13,469 bases of DNA from Actinomycetes bacterium (GTDB taxonomy: Bacteria; Actinomycetota; Actinomycetes; Actinomycetales; Microbacteriaceae): assembly GCA_023432005.1 (NCBI GenBank), contig JAEYVF010000064.1, positions 1 to 13,469 on the forward strand, read 5' to 3'. The stretch's first letter is position 1; each line of letters opens with the position of its first letter. Under the pieces are notes generated by a model, which ran no database searches, was not told where the DNA came from, and saw nothing but the letters and a program-made list of their open reading frames with translations. Below are positions 12,441 through 13,469 of this stretch, one piece after another. Both the position numbers and the translations under genes were made by a program.

Positions 12441-13469
12441 ATGACCGACACCGCAAACACCCGCCCGACGCTCGCCGCCGTGGCCGCGCGTGCGGGCGTG
12501 TCCGCGTCGACCGCCTCGCTCGTGTTCAGCGGCGCCGGCCCCGTCGCGGAGGCGACGCGCGCGCGGGTGCTCGCGGCGGCATCCGAGCTCGACTACGCGG
12601 GCCCCGATCCGACGGCGCGCTCGCTGCGTCGGGGACGCACGGGCGTCATCGGGCTCGTCACCGAGGACTCCCTCGGCGACGCCTTCCGCGATCCCATGAA
12701 CCTCGCGCTCCTCGACGGCCTCGGAGAGGAGCTGAGCGACGACGGCTACGGCCTGCTCGTGCTGCCGTGGACCGGCGAGCCCGGCGGGGTCGACCTCGGC
12801 GCCGCCCCCATGGACGCCGCGATCCTGCTCGGCTGCTCGGCCGACCTCGCGCGTTCCGTCGAGCTCTTGCAGCGCCGTCGCATCCCCCTCGTCGCGATCG
12901 AGGCCCCTCCCCTTCCGGGCGTCGTGCCGATCGACCTCGACAACGCCGAGGCGACGACGCGCGGCGCCGAGCTGCTGCGCGAGCTCGGGCACGAGCGCGT
13001 CGCCCTCGTCACCCTCCCCCTCGACCTCTCCCGCGAACGCGCCCCGCTCACCCCCGAGCGCGAGGCGTCGGCCACGGCCTACACGACGATCGAGCGCATC
13101 CGCGGCGCCCGGGCGGTGTTCCCGGATGCGGGGGGCGTCACCGCTCGCGGCAGCACGGTGGCCGAGGGGCACGCGGCCGGCCTCGCGCTCCTGGACGTGC
13201 CGGTCGCGGAGCGGCCGACGGCCGTCATCGCGCAGTCCGACCTCCTCGCGGCGGGCGTCATCCGCGCCGCCGAGGAGCTCGGCATCGACGTCCCGCGCGA
13301 GCTGAGCGTGCTCGGCTTCGACGGCATCCGGCTCGAAGGCATCACGCCCTACGCGCTCACGACGCTCGTGCAGCCCTCGGTCGAGAAGGGCAGGCTCGCG
13401 GGGCGCGCCGTGCGCGCGGCGCTCGCGGGCGGCGCGCCCCCGGGGGCCGCGGTCACCGCCGTGCTGCGC
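12441..13469 (+). CDS. LacI-family transcriptional regulator (3' end outside window)
   Basis: The first 343 residues are visible and the frame is open at the window edge; since the family usually has 330-350 residues, only a few are missing. The N-terminal helix-turn-helix is LAAVAARAGVSASTASLVFSG (residues 11-31), followed by the hinge region ARVLAAASELDYAGPDPTARSLRRGRTGVIGLV. The periplasmic-binding-protein-like sensor domain has MDAAILLGCSADLARSVELL, PIDLDNAEATTRGAELLRELGHERVALV and ERPTAVIAQSDLLAAGVIRAAEELGIDVPRELSVLGFDGI. Typical members bind a sugar or nucleoside and release DNA. The region near residue 200 (LPLDLSRERAPLTPEREASA) is less usual. It is divergent from the MFS gene with operators between, so it probably represses that transporter and itself. 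Confidence 0.92.
   Translation, partial: MTDTANTRPTLAAVAARAGVSASTASLVFSGAGPVAEATRARVLAAASELDYAGPDPTARSLRRGRTGVIGLVTEDSLGDAFRDPMNLALLDGLGEELSDDGYGLLVLPWTGEPGGVDLGAAPMDAAILLGCSADLARSVELLQRRRIPLVAIEAPPLPGVVPIDLDNAEATTRGAELLRELGHERVALVTLPLDLSRERAPLTPEREASATAYTTIERIRGARAVFPDAGGVTARGSTVAEGHAAGLALLDVPVAERPTAVIAQSDLLAAGVIRAAEELGIDVPRELSVLGFDGIRLEGITPYALTTLVQPSVEKGRLAGRAVRAALAGGAPPGAAVTAVLR

Overview
The window is high-GC actinobacterial DNA, most likely from a member of the Microbacteriaceae. This rests on extreme G+C at third codon positions, a NucS/EndoMS mismatch endonuclease (typical of actinobacteria that lack MutS/MutL), GTG starts, an apparently leaderless promoter architecture, and heavy use of the hexamer GGATGC/GCATCC. 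The family assignment is inference. Everything looks chromosomal; I see no transposase, phage gene, tRNA, rRNA or CRISPR array.

Layout. Positions 1-1613: the 3' end of a membrane-anchored Ala/Pro-rich protein, then a secreted protein with five cysteine-free chaplin-like repeats and a C-terminal LAATG sorting signal of the class E sortase type, closed by a long hairpin. Positions 1670-4006: a DszA/NtaA-type flavin monooxygenase, convergent with a BASS-family transporter. Positions 4111-6216: a lipoprotein of unknown function, a MerR-type activator with a GyrI-like ligand domain and a clear MerR operator in front of its own start, and a divergent single-domain rhodanese. Positions 6230-7618: a HAD phosphatase and nucS, probably co-transcribed from the minus strand. 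Positions 7619-8305: accessory-looking DNA with a palindromic dispersed repeat, the first 37 codons of a broken NAD(P)H-hydrate epimerase gene and a 61-aa unknown protein. Positions 8306-10909: rlmN and a MATE exporter. Positions 10910-11092: a second copy of the dispersed palindrome plus a 21-bp tandem repeat. Positions 11093-13469: an MFS transporter divergent from a LacI-type regulator, with two head-to-tail 14-bp operators between them.

Regulation. At least five genes have an actinobacterial -10 hexamer (TANNNT) ending exactly six bases before the start codon, so their mRNAs probably begin at the start codon. Three more have weaker -10 matches with the same spacing. The chaplin-like gene and the 61-aa gene instead carry Shine-Dalgarno sequences. 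The MerR and LacI operators suggest two locally self-controlled units: MerR (possibly also the rhodanese), and LacI with the MFS transporter.

The strongest candidate for something undescribed is the chaplin-like surface protein. It keeps the chaplin core pattern and the sorting signal of long chaplins but has no cysteine, and it probably comes from an organism without aerial hyphae.
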